A stretch of DNA of 21,584 bases from positions 1 to 21,584 of the forward strand of contig CAJNDS010001195.1 in the NCBI GenBank assembly GCA_905221605.1, in the 5' to 3' direction. The notes beneath the pieces were generated by a model. The model was not told the origin of the DNA. It was given only the letters and a program-made list of their open reading frames with translations, and did no database searches. The position numbers and the translations under genes are program-made. Of the stretch, positions 10,075 through 19,414 are shown piece by piece (position 1 is the stretch's first letter; each line of letters begins with the position of its first letter). This DNA comes from Symbiodinium natans (Eukaryota; Sar; Dinophyceae; Suessiales; Symbiodiniaceae).

Positions 10075-10975
10075 AAGGAAGTGCTCATCACATGTGATGC
10101 TTGGCTTGCTGACGGTTGACGCGAAGGCTTCGATCATGCTGACAACAGAGAGCATTACAGAGGAGCTTGGTATGCAGCGGGTGTACGCCTTTGGATCCGT
10201 CACTACAGAGCAGGGCCCCAAGACCGTCAAGGTGGCAAGCGTTGTCGTGGATCAACAGACGATTAACTTCTGGCTGCATGAGCAAGGCTTCTCGAAAACG
10301 ACGAGCCTAGCTCCGTGCGCAGTATGGATGTGCAAGGCTGGCTTCGATGAAGCCAAAGCCATGTTTATGACAGGCTTCGACGAGGCCAGCTGGTACAACT
10401 TCATGTTGATTCACTTGTTCATTGTTCATTTGTTATTCAGTTCTGAAGCTGTATTAGCTGTATATTAGTATTAGCCAGTATTAGCCGTAAATTACGTTGT
10501 GTTGTTTAAATAATCATTGCACTTGGTTGATTCCGATCCATACTGCATGCTGCGTGTTGCGTTGTTGCGGTAGCCGGTCCGTATCTGATGCAACAGTGTT
10601 GAGTGGCAGGAGACCTTGAATTTCCCCGGGGCCGGTGGCAAGAACTTTGCTGTTCACATGCGGCGGCCATACATCTACTTTCGCAGCGAAGCCGCCAAGA
10701 AGCTGTCGAATGTCGATCCTGCTCGTGCGCCTGAAATGGTTTTGTGCTCTCGTACCAACTTTGAAGAGGAGAACCAGACCAAAATTGCGGGCAAGCTGAT
10801 CAAGAAGAAAACACAAAACTTGGTCATGGGTGGTGTCGCTTTCGAACAGCGGCAAGCAGAACAGGCTAGCGGCACCATGCCAAAGGCAGAGGAAGCGGCG
10901 CCATGCCACGACGATATACTTCTGGACATCAGCCCCACAGTGATGACCAAGCAGACACGCCACTTGCTCAAGTGA
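5602..10975 (+). CDS. Large multi-exon gene, unknown protein of about 1,260 residues
   Basis: I do not recognise the family. Coding blocks joined by short introns: 5602-5781, 5854 to about 5998, about 6349-6424, 6493-6644 (frame breaks near 6556), 6729-6839, 6915-7128, 7272-7404, 7487-9641, 10127-10384 and 10610-10975 (stop TGA). The ATG at 5602 opens MAAPVPMATTGSAGSAAAG. Middle exons are rich in aromatic and charged residues, e.g. FASWLDSSEYKDCFD and FGIFAEWDRFFAEETDF, so this part looks folded. The long exon from 7487 has a Lys/Ala block at about 7690-7770 resembling a nuclear localisation signal, then an acidic EMDDDDF run, then about 600 residues of mixed helical and Ser/Thr-rich sequence. 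The last exon ends in MTKQTRHLLK. No transposase, reverse transcriptase or methyltransferase motif was found. Junctions at 5998/6349, 6424/6493, 7128/7272 and 7404/7487 are ambiguous, and the 7272-7404 exon reads sensibly in two frames. It could be two neighbouring genes. Confidence 0.6.
5782..5853 (+). other. Predicted GC-AG intron, first intron of the unknown gene
   Basis: Splicing TTACCAG|GCACGA to CTTGCAG|GTGGAC keeps complete codons and joins DAVFQTYQ to VDQNATTTVPWF. The intron is 72 nt, a multiple of three, and has no in-frame stop, so retention would also leave the frame open. The retained segment is Ser/Cys-rich and unlike its flanks. Confidence 0.55.
6493..6644 (+). pseudogene. Exon with an apparent -1 frameshift
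   Basis: From 6493 the first frame gives TDDSYSFWKSDSNAYFTRRN, ending near 6555. From 6558 a different frame gives YLKDTHNNFHHGGGISFHEL and continues to the donor AAG|GTGCAA at 6644. Both pieces look protein-like and abut with no room for an intron; the skipped bases are a GG pair at 6556-6557. One extra base there would make one continuous exon that splices in phase to 6729. Either a base is missing in this copy or assembly, or the gene is decayed. Only this exon is flagged as broken. Confidence 0.5.
9642..10126 (+). other. Predicted GT-AG intron containing the TTG/CTG repeat
   Basis: The frame upstream (CLIENNIT) and the frame downstream (ASIMLTTESITEELG) differ. A GT donor after ACG at 9641 and an acceptor GCGAAG at 10121-10126 join them at codon boundaries. 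The repeat would then be intronic, which fits better than the alternative of more than 100 consecutive Cys/Gly residues in the upstream frame. Confidence 0.6.
9674..10075 (+). repeat. Compound TTG / 15-bp / TTGCTG repeat
   Basis: Pure (TTG)29 covers 9674-9760. About 17 copies of the 15-mer TGGTTGCTGTTGYTG follow to about 10015, then (TTGCTG)n to 10075. Early 15-mers have TTG at the last triplet, later ones CTG, and two copies near 9880-9895 carry CCG. No stop occurs in any forward frame except near the end, so all give long artificial open frames (poly-Cys, poly-Leu or poly-Val). The tract is probably intronic. Confidence 0.95.
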
Positions 10976-12378
10976 GCGGAGTGATGAATGAGACAGAACC
11001 TTGAGCAGTCGGTCCTTGTGCTGGATCGCCCAGATGTTTAATTTTCATGTTCATGTGATATGCCATGTGTGTTATCGAAAGCCAAGCACTGTCACGTTCC
11101 GTACAGCGCTCGGAGTTTGCCGCTTCCCTGCTTGAAAGTGCTTGCTAGGCTTGCCTAAGGCCCTAAGGCCCTATGGCCCTATTGTACGCTGAGACCGCAC
11201 TTTAGGAGTGTAGGGCACAACGGCGCAATATCATATCTGACCTGACTGTAATCCCATCTGAATCCAGGGAAAGCAAACACGGCGGTTGGAGTCCCTGCGC
11301 AGCTATTTCGAGGCTTGGTGGTTTGCTTCTGGCAGCGCGACGCGACTCCCACTAGCTCACTAGCTCCCCGAGCGTTGAGCATCTGGCAACAAAGCGACCA
11401 GATGTGACCAGCGACTAGCGAATGGCGATTGGGCGGGAAAACATGTCAACTGCACTTCTTGAAGTTGATGTGATGTGCTTTTCTGCTTGCAGTCTAGTGC
11501 TGTGACTGTGACAGTGACACTGACGGATGATTGACGCTTGACGCTTGACGGTTGTCTGTCATGATGACGGTGACGGTCATGCGGTCATGTCATGTCCAAT
11601 ACTGATGCCAGGTGGGTATCGTGGAGTCGCTGGCCGCAGCGGTCTGGCATGGCAGTGGTGACCATTCGCTGCGTCACGAGTCACGGCCTCAGCCTCAGTC
11701 TCATATGCCGAGGTTTATTCATGGGATGGGTTGAGTTGTTCTTCTTCATTGCCCGATAATTCGATAATGCATGATAAACATGAACATGATAATGTTTGCT
11801 GCGTGTTGCGGTGCTGCATGCTGCACGCTGTCAACTAACTTAACTGTGAGACAACTTGTCAGTGCATAATCACACGTAGTTACTCTTAGTCTCCTAGTCT
11901 CTTAGTGGCTTGTTGCTGCGTGTCGCAGTGATGCTGTCAACTTTGCGGGAGGCACCGTGTCTTGTGTGCAAGATCATACTTGCTGACTTGCTGACTTGAC
12001 TTGCTGACTTGCTGACTTGCTGACTTGCTACTTGCTGGCTGAGCTGATGCATGCATGGGCGGCGTCAACGTTGTTGTTTGTGTGTTGTGTATGCATTCTG
12101 TATTCAATATTCTAAACACCCGTTTGACCGTGCTCAAGTGCTCAAGAAGCTGGGCTGGACTCCGCATGCCGCATGTTCACAATTGTCACATGGTCCCATG
12201 GTCACATGGTTCATGAAGTTCATGGTCCATTAGCACTTAGCAGTTCTTTCAGCTTTCATCATCACCGCCTCGCCGCACCTCACCGGCCTCAACGGCAGTC
12301 ATGTGGAAAGTCAGGTTTGCTCGCTAGCAGCAGAACATACAAGTAGTGCTGCGCCAGCCGCGTCAGCAGCATTGCACC
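10976..12378. other. Intergenic region with short simple repeats
   Basis: No gene is recognised on either strand. Small tandem words include a GGCCCTA-like triplet repeat near 11159-11180, GACGCTT repeats near 11530 and a TTGCTGAC microsatellite near 11976-12030. Short CATGGTC-type palindromic words lie at 12187-12230. Confidence 0.5.
11976..12034 (+). repeat. Octamer microsatellite (TTGCTGAC)n
   Basis: About seven imperfect copies of TTGCTGAC occur in a row, with one shortened unit (TTGAC) near 11998 and a terminal TTGCTAC copy. No coding frame crosses it convincingly. Confidence 0.85.
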
Positions 12379-12826
12379 ATGGCGACTCCGATTTGCCCCG
12401 ACTGGGAACACAAGTGGAACGTGCTGGTCGCCTGCAGGAACCTAGGCGTGGCACTTGCCCATATCGTTCCGCATATGGAGGCCTGGATTGCCTACGTGCA
12501 CACCCTGCCAGAGCCAGTGCTCGATAGGCTTCACGACAGATGTCACGAAGCCTCATCTGGCTGGCCGCCCATTGGAAACATCCAAAACCGGGCCCTGCTG
12601 GCCATGGTTGCTCCGGGGTTCGTGTCGACCACAGGCTTGACCTCTAACCGTACCCGCAAAGCCGCCAGGCTGCTCGAAGCAACGTTCGTCTACATCAGCG
12701 ACGTTGAGGAGCTTGAGGGTCTCAGGCAGTGGCTTCAACACTGCGCCCTGAACATCCAGTTCTTCCAGAACTACGCGTACGAGTTCTTGAAGCACGAACG
12801 ATTTGCAACCTACGACAGGCTGGGCG
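12379..12826 (+). CDS. Small unknown gene, first exon
   Basis: The ATG at 12379 sits in a good eukaryotic context (CACCATGG). The frame runs about 149 codons with even composition: it begins MATPICPDWEHKWNVL and includes LARLLEATF-like helical stretches, ISDVEELEGLRQWLQHC and NYAYEFLKHERFATYDRLG. I do not recognise the family. A GT donor at 12827 (GGGCG|GTGAAC) is the likely exon end. If read through, the frame continues with Cys-rich, unlikely sequence to a stop at 12880-12882. Upstream in-frame codons back to 12346 are possible but less protein-like. The amphipathic helical look suggests a soluble folded domain; no catalytic motif is visible. Confidence 0.6.
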
Positions 12827-12982
12827 GTGAACGGTGTATTAGTATTTGTTATGCATGCACTTGTTACAAGTGTCACTTGTAAGCTTGCACGCATGGCTCA
12901 TGGCTCCTGATTATACATGCATGCAAGCCAATGCAAAGCCGAGCCCAGCCAAACCCAATCCTGGCCTAATCCTTTCTTGAAG

Positions 12983-13135
12983 GCTCGAGACCTTTTTGCT
13001 GGGTGTCCCAACGCTTGGGCAGACGGACGTGGAGATTTGAGCTGGTTGAGGACTGGTTGGCCACTGGTTGGCCCGGCTGGCTCTGAAGCGCGGTTGTTTT
13101 GCGTTGGCGTCAGCTGTTTGAAGTGCAGCGGCTAG
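12983..13135 (+). CDS. Possible second exon of the small unknown gene
   Basis: After CTTGAAG at 12976-12982 an open frame reads ARDLFAGCPNAWADGRGDLS and goes on to a stop at 13133-13135. It has protein-like composition and lies about 150 bp after the previous exon's donor. The phase does not match that donor at 12827, so the junction must differ or this is chance. Function unknown. Confidence 0.25.
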   Translation, partial: ARDLFAGCPNAWADGRGDLSWLRTGWPLVGPAGSEARLFCVGVSCLKCSG

Positions 13136-14534
13136 CGCCGTCACAGATTCTGCGCAGTGCTTGGAGGTTCTTAGTACTTGCTGCACTTGCTAATCTGGCA
13201 ACCAGTGCACCGAGTTATTTTAATATTAATTAGTTGTACTTATACTTATAGTTTCAGTTTATAAGTTGTACTAGTTGTAAGTCGTAAGTTGTTGCTGGTT
13301 GCTGCAATTACGGTTAGTCATATTGGTACATAGTCCATAGTACATACCGGCCGGTACGTACTGTGAACCTCCATGCACTGTCGCTGCGCGCTGTTGAATT
13401 GTTTGCTGGAGATGACGGCAATGCGGAATTGGCGGCGACGATAGCAACGTGTTCTATTTTGTTGTACATTGTATTTCTTTGCGTATGGACATGCGGCGTG
13501 CGGCACTTGGCAATATGGGTCTGGGCATATGGGTCATACGGGTCAACGCAATGAGTCATGAGTCATGAGTGAATGTATATCAAGAAGTCCAGAAGCTTCG
13601 ACAACCAGAGAGCTCGTTGTGCGTCGTGCGTCGAATGTGCTTGTACAGTTTCGGTTCGATGCTGAGCTCAAGCTATATTTAAATATAGCTAGGAATTTTG
13701 TGCTGCAACGCTGGCGCATGTCAAATTCTATGCGCAGAGTCGAAGCAGCTCGACAACTTGCTCGAACCTTTCGAGCCGTGAAGTTGCTGGCCCTGGCTAG
13801 CCTGGAATGTTGTGATTTAAGCTCCTGGAGCTGCGAGCCTGGAGCTGCATGGAGCTCACAACCTTTCGACTTTTCGACGTGAGGTTGCATGGCACGATGT
13901 TAAAAAAAATCAGTGCGTGCGCTGCTACCGCTGCTAACTGTACTATAGAGTGCAGTGCAGTGTTTGTCAGTTGTGTTTGTCAGTGTTTGTTATTGTTGTT
14001 CCACGCTGCACAGTGTTTGTTTCGCGTAGTTGCCAGCATCAATAATCATGATTCACAGCGAACAACAATCCAAGACAACACCAACGTGCAACGCCGCGCC
14101 ATCAACTCGGAATCACAACAGTTCAGCCGAGCAACAATGTCAAGCAACTTTCAGACACAGCACTTTGATGTATTCAGTCATGTTTTTTTTTAGCATTGCA
14201 GGTGTACTTGGCGATTTTTTTGGATGCTGATCTATCTCGTGCATGTTTTTTTTGCATAGCTGGCTTGGCGTCTTGACCCTGCCAAGGTCTTCATCATCAA
14301 CATGGCCTTGGCGATTTTCTGAGTGTCACCCCCGCACAGCTTCGGATTTCCTTGCTGTGTGAAAAAAGGGCCGTCATTTTTTCATTGTCTTATAATTTCC
14401 CGTGACCTTCCCATTGCATGTTATACCACTAATCCCTGGTCTACATGATAGCACCGCATGTATGTGAACATGTAAGGCCTGGTAGAACAACCGCGCCCCC
14501 CTTATCAGAACCCATTCACGAGTGGATTTATTAA
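13136..14534. other. Intergenic region before the satellite array
   Basis: No convincing gene. It is AT-richer than the rest, with TTATACTTATAG/TAAGTTGTA words near 13230-13295, GAGTCAT repeats at 13551-13572, GTGTTTGTCAGT repeats near 13960-14015 and several T-runs (14183, 14215, 14246). An open frame of 105 codons at 13565-13882 has no supporting splice sites or recognised motifs. Confidence 0.45.
13671..13690. repeat. Perfect 20-bp palindrome
   Basis: AGCTATATTTAAATATAGCT is exactly its own reverse complement, with no spacer. It could be a cruciform or dimer-protein binding site, or chance. It lies within an AT-richer patch without a confident gene. Confidence 0.9.
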
Positions 14535-15570
14535 GGGATAACTTGAAACCCAGATTCGGGTCATAGAACCTTTTCGCATAGCAAGCAGATGTGGGACCTT
14601 ACAGCCCTGCTAGGTGTGGTTGGGCGGTGCCATAAGCAAATGGAATGGGCACAGACCTTTCGGCCACTTCTTGGGTCCATCTTGGACAAGTCCAGGCCGT
14701 TTTGGGGGCAGGGCAAACAAGTCCAGGCCTTTCGGCCACTTCTTGGGCCTACCTTGGGGGGCGGGGCAAACAAGTCCAGGCCTTTCGGCCACTTTTTGGG
14801 TTTTCTTGTGGGGCGGGGCAAGGCCTTTGGGCCACTTCTTGGGCCCATCTTTGGGGGGCGGGGCGAACAAGTCCAGGCCTTTCGGCCACTTCTTGGGCCT
14901 ATCTTGGGGAGCGGGGCAAACAAGTCCAGATTCGGGTCATAGAACCTTCGCATAGCAAGCAGATGTGGGACCTTACAGCCCTGCTATGGGGAAAAACAGA
15001 AACAGGCCTGCCCGGGCCATAGAACCTTTTCGCAGAGCAAGCAGACCTGGGACCTTACAGTCCTCCTATGGGGGTAAAAATACAAGCAGGCCTGTTAATT
15101 TGGGCTGTAAAGGTGCGTCTTGCAGGGGTGTGGTTGGGCGGTGCCATAAGCAAATGGAATGGGCACAGGCCTTTCGGCCACTTCTTGGGTCCATCTTGGA
15201 CAAGTCCAGGCCTTTCGGCCACTTCTTGGGCCCACCTTAAGGGGCGGGGCAAACAAGTCCAGGCCTTTCGGCCACTTTTTGGGTTATATTGGGGGGCGGG
15301 GCAAACAAGTCCAGGCCTTTCCGGCCACTTCTTAGGCCCATCTTGGGGGGCGGGGAAACAAGTCCAGGCCTTTCCGCCCACTTTTTGGGCCTATCTTGGG
15401 GGCGGGGCAATCAAGTCCAGGCCTTTCGGCCACTTCTTGTTGGGGGGCGGGGCAAAGAAGTCCAGGCCTTTCGGCCACTTCTTGGGCCCTTCTTGGGGGG
15501 TGGGGCAAACAAGTCCAGCCCTTTCGGCCACTTCTTGGGCCCATCTTGGGGGGTGGGGCCAACAAGTCCT

Positions 15571-15835
15571 CCCCATAGTAGGGCTGTTTGGACTTGTTTG
15601 CCCCGCCCCCCGAAGTGTGGACTTGTTTGCCCCACCCCCCAAGATGAGCCCAAGAAGTCGGAAGGCCTCAATGGCAAGGAGCGACAAAGGAGGGGTGTGG
15701 TTGGGTGGTGCCATAAGCAAATGGAATGGGCAAGGAGCGAGAAAGGAGGCCTGTTTCTGTTTTTCCCCATAGCAGGGCTGTAAGGTCCCACATCTGCTTG
15801 CTCTGCGAAAAGGTTCTATGGCCGGAATCTGGGTT
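15571..15835 (-). repeat. Inverted pieces inside the first satellite unit
   Basis: At 15587-15660 the subunit appears reverse-complemented (GGACTTGTTTGCCCC twice). At 15750-15835 the unit head is reverse-complemented (CCATAGCAGGGCTGTAAGG ... AAAAGGTTCTATGGCC), matching 14548-15007 on the other strand. Between them a GGGTGGTGCCATAAGCAAAT element stays in forward orientation, so this is a mosaic and not one clean inversion. Confidence 0.85.
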
Positions 15836-15956
15836 TCTGGGCGGTGCCATAAGCAAATGTAATGGGCAAGGAGCGACAAAGGAACCTGTTGGTTCACTAC
15901 CCGCACTAGTCCGTTACGAATGTTCAGTCGCATAACTTGTACACGTACAGCCACGC

Positions 15957-16080
15957 TGTTGTTTCGAAGCCAAAAGCCCTGCATTTCGCATGAAAAATCC
16001 TGCTTCCTCACAACACCCTCTTTGTGCCCTAAACAGCCCTACTATGAGGAAAAGCAAAAACAGGCCTGCCCTAGTATAGG
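15957..16080 (+). repeat. Block E of the satellite (copy 1 of 3)
   Basis: A non-tandem block that begins GTTGTTTCGAAGCCAAAA and runs through GCATGAAAAATCCTGCTTCC to CCTGCCCTAGTATAGG. It precedes the landmark that starts the next higher-order unit. Further copies lie at about 17639-17741 (with a deletion) and about 18395-18519. Confidence 0.85.
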
Positions 16081-17320
16081 GGATAACTTGAAACCCAGAT
16101 TCGGGTCATAGAACCTTTTCGCATAGCAAGCAGATGTGGGACCTTACAGCCCTGCTATGGGGAAACACAGAAACAGGCCTGCCCGGGCCATAGAACCTTT
16201 TCGCAGAGCAAGCAGACCTGGGACCTTACAGTCCTACTATGGGGGCAAAAATAAAAGCAGGTCTGCGAATTTGGGCTGTAAAGGTGCGTCTTGCAGGGGT
16301 GTGGTTGGGCGGTGCCATAAGCAAATGGAATGGGCACAGACCTTTCGGCCACTTCTTGGGTCCATCTTGGACAAGTCCAGGCCGTTTTGGGGGGCAGGGC
16401 AAACAAGTCCAGGCCTTTCGGCCACTTCTTGGGCCCACCTTGGGGGGCGGGGCAAACAAGTCCAGGCCTTTCGGTCACTTTTTGGGTTTTCTTGGGGGGC
16501 GGGGCAAGCCCATCTTTGGGGGGCGGGGCGGGCGGGGCGAACAAGTCCAGGCCTTTCGGCCACTTCTTGGGCCTATCTTGGGGAGCGGGGCAAACAAGTC
16601 CAGATTCGGGTCAGGGAACCTTTTCGCATAGCAAGCAGATGTGGGACCTTACAGCCAAACAGGCCTGCCCGGGCCATAGAACCTTTTCGCAGAGCAAGCA
16701 GACCTGGGACCTTACAGTCCTCCTATGGGGGTAAAAATACAAGCAGGCCTGTTAATTTGGGCTGTAAAGGTGCGTCTTGCAGGGGTGTGGTTGGGCGGTG
16801 CCATAAGCAAATGGAATGGGCACAGGCCTTTCGGCCACTTCTTGGGTCCATCTTGGACAAGTCCAGGCCTTTCGGCCACTTCTTGGGCCCACCTTAAGCG
16901 GCGGGGCAAACAAGTCCAGGCCTTTCGGCCACTTTTTGGGTTATATTGGGGGGCGGGCAAACAAGTCCAGGCCTTTCCGGCCACTTCTTAGGCCCATCTT
17001 GGGGGGCGGGGAAAACAAGTCCAGGCCTTTCCGCCCACTTTTTGGGCCTATCTTGGGGGGCGGGGCAATCAAGTCCAGGCCTTTCGGCCACTTCTTGGGT
17101 CCATGTTGGGGGGCGGGGCAAAGAAGTCCAGTTCTTCCGGCCACTTCTTGGGGGGCGGGGCAAACAAGTCCACAGGCCTGTCGGCCACTTCGGGGGGCGG
17201 GGCAAACAAGTCCAGGCCTTTCGGCCACTTCTTGGGCCCTTCTTGGGGGGTGGTGCAAACAAGTCCAGCCCTTTCGGCCACTTCTTGGGCCCATCTTGGG
17301 GGGTGGGGCAAACAAGTCCT

Positions 17321-17575
17321 CCCCATAGTAGGGCTGTTTGGACTTGTTTGCCCCGAGGCCTGTGGACTTGTTTGCCCCACCCCCCAAGATGAGCCCAAGA
17401 AGTCGGAAGGCCTCAATGGCAAGGAGCGACAAAGGAGGGGTGTGGTTGGGCGGTGCCATAAGCAAATGGAATGGGCAAGGAGCGAGAAAAGAGGCCTGTT
17501 TCTGTTTTTCCCCATAGCAGGGCTGTAAGGTCCCACATCTGCTTGCTCTGCGAAAAGGTTCTATGGCCGGAATCT
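17321..17575 (-). repeat. Inverted pieces inside the second satellite unit
   Basis: This is the counterpart of 15571-15835, offset by about 1750 bp: the same switch point (CCCCATAGTAGGGCTG), inverted subunits at 17337-17400 and an inverted head at 17495-17575. It differs by a small deletion in the first inverted subunit (GAGGCCTGTGGACTTG). The shared breakpoint shows that the inversion pre-dates duplication of the whole unit. Confidence 0.85.
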
Positions 17576-17638
17576 GGGTTTCTGGGCGGTGCCATGAGCA
17601 AATGGAATGGGCAAGGAGCGACAAAGGAACCTGTTGGC

Positions 17639-17741
17639 TGTTGTTTCGAAGCCAAAAACCCTGCATTTCGCATGAAAAATCCTGCTTCCTCACAACACCC
17701 CCCTACTGTGAGGAAAAGCAAAAACAGGCCTGCCCTAGTGG
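17639..17741 (+). repeat. Block E of the satellite (copy 2 of 3, shortened)
   Basis: Same block as at 15957, lacking the TCTTTGTGCCCTAAACAG stretch before the CCCTACT word. It ends directly at the third unit. Confidence 0.8.
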
Positions 17742-18394
17742 GGATAACTTGAATCCCAGATTCGGGTCATAGAACCTTTTCGCATGGGGAAAAACAGAAA
17801 CAGGCCTGCCCGGGCCATAGAACCTTTTCGCAGAGCAAGCAGACCTGGGACCTTACAGTCCTACTATGGGGGCAAAAAAAAAGCAGGCCTGCGAATTTGG
17901 GCTGTAAAGGTGCGTCTTGCAGGGGTGTGGTTGGGCGGTGCCATAAGCAAATGGAATGGGCACAGACCTTTCGGCCACTTCTTGGGTCCATCTTGGACAA
18001 GTCCAGGCCGTGTTGGGGGGCAGGGCAAACAAGTCCAGGCCTTTCGGCCACTTCTTGGGTCCATCTTGCGGGGCGGGGCAAACAAGTCCAGGCCTTTCGG
18101 CCACTTTTGGGTTTTCTTGGGGGGCGGGGCAAGGCCTTTCGGCCACTTCTTGGGCCCATCTTTGGGGGGCGGGGCGAACAAGTCCAGGCCTTTCGGCCAC
18201 TTCTTGGGCCTATCTTGGGGAGCGGGGCAAACAAGTCCAGATTCGGGTCATAGAACCTTTTCGCATAGCAAGCAGATGTGGGACCTTACAGCCCTGCTAT
18301 GAGGAAAAACAAAAGCAGAGCAAACAGACCTGAGACCTTACAGTCCTCCTATGGGGGTAAAAATAAAAGCAGGCCTGTTAATTTGGGCTGTTGG

Positions 18395-18519
18395 CTGTTG
18401 TTTCGAAGCCAAAAACCCTGCATTTGGCATGAAAAATCCTGCTTCCTCACAACACCCTCTTTGTGCCCTAAACAGCCCTACTATGAGGAAAAGCAAAAAC
18501 AGGCCTGCCCTAGTATAGG
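18395..18519 (+). repeat. Block E of the satellite (copy 3 of 3)
   Basis: Nearly identical to copy 1 (GCATTTGGCATG in place of GCATTTCGCATG). It follows directly after GGGCTGTTGG, so this third unit jumps from the unit head to block E and has lost its second half. Confidence 0.8.
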
Positions 18520-19366
18520 GGATAACTTGAAACCCAGATTCGGGTCATAGAACCTTTTCGCATAGCAAGCAGATGTGGGACCTTACAGCCCTGCTATGGG
18601 GAAAAACAGAAACAGGCCTGCTTGGGCCATAGAACCTTTTCGCAGAGCAAGCAGACCTGGGACCTTACAGTCCTACTATGGGGGCAAAAATAAAAGCAGG
18701 TCTGCGAATTTGGGCTGCAAAGGTGCGTCTTGCAGGGGTGTGGTTGGGCGGTGCCATAAGCAAATGGAATGGGCACAGACCTTTCGGCCACTTCTTGGGT
18801 CCATCTTGGACAAGTCCAGGCCGTTTTGGGGGGCAGGGCAAACAAGTCCAGGCCTTTCGGCCACTTCTTGGGCCCACCTTGGGGGGCGGGGCAAACAAGT
18901 CCAGGCCTTTCGGCCACTTTTTGGGTTTTCTTGGGGGGCGGGGCAAGGCCTTTCGGCCACTTCTTGGGCCCATCTTTGGGGGGCGGGGCGAACAAGTCCA
19001 GGCCTTTCGGCCACTTCTTGGGCCTATCTTCGGGAGCGGGGCAAACAAGTCCAGATTCGGGTCATAGAACCTTTTCGCATAGCAAACAGATGTGGGACCT
19101 TACAGCCCTGCTATGGGGAAAAACAAAAACAGGGCTGCCCGGGCCATAGAACCTTTTCGCAGAGCAAGCAGACCTGAGACCTTACAGTCCTCCTATGGGG
19201 GTAAAAATCCAAGCAGGCCTGTTAATTTGGGCTGTAAAGGTGCGTCTTGCAGGGGTGTGGTTGGGCGGTGCCATAAGCAAATGGAATGGGCACAGACCTT
19301 TCGGCCACTTCTTGGGTCCATCTTGGACAAGTCCAGGCCGTTTTGGGGGGCAGGGCAAACAAGTCC

Positions 19367-19414
19367 AAACCCTAAACCCTAAACCCTAAACCCTAAACCC
19401 TAAACCCTAAACCC
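19367..19414 (-). repeat. Telomere repeat tract (CCCTAAA)n at the satellite edge
   Basis: About six to seven uninterrupted AAACCCT units follow directly on the satellite word AAGTCC. The orientation (C-rich on +) would place a chromosome end to the left, where the satellite actually lies, so this is an internal telomere tract. It grades into C-rich DNA. Confidence 0.93.

Larger units (their letters stand above)
14535..19366. repeat. Satellite array with higher-order units and about 53-bp subunits
   Basis: Four units begin at the landmark GGATAACTTGAA: about 14536, 16081, 17742 and 18520. The first two are about 1.5-1.7 kb; the third is short (about 780 bp) and the fourth is cut by telomere repeats at 19367. 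Each unit has a spacer-like head (words such as CATAGAACCTTTTCGCAKAG and GGGACCTTACAG) followed by tandem subunits of about 53 bp, each containing CAAGTCCAGGCCTTTCGGCC, CACTTCTTGGGCC and GGGGGGCGGGGCAAA. Six-frame translation is open in several frames because subunits lack stops; the resulting Gly/Pro/Ser-rich strings show no domain. I treat the array as non-coding. Confidence 0.92.

Noticed and set aside
9650-10468. Poly-Cys, poly-Leu, poly-Val, poly-Asn and poly-Thr open frames
   Set aside because: They are translations of the TTG/CTG repeat; splicing 9642-10126 explains the flanking coding sequence better.
1768-10975. A retrotransposon carrying the methyltransferase
   Set aside because: No reverse transcriptase, integrase, endonuclease or long terminal repeats were found between the genes or around them; the idea stays open only as an orphaned copy.
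13565-13882. 105-codon open frame on +
   Set aside because: Looks partly protein-like but has no recognised motif or splice-site support; the DNA holds short GAGCTC/TCGA-type repeats. Not called as a gene.
14535-19366. CRISPR-like repeat/spacer array
   Set aside because: Repeats are contiguous and variable, spacers are themselves repeated, and the host is clearly eukaryotic.
14561-19389. Dozens of overlapping open frames of up to 250 codons with Gly/Pro/Ser/Lys-rich repeats
   Set aside because: They occur in several frames on both strands at once, follow the satellite units exactly and have no domain.
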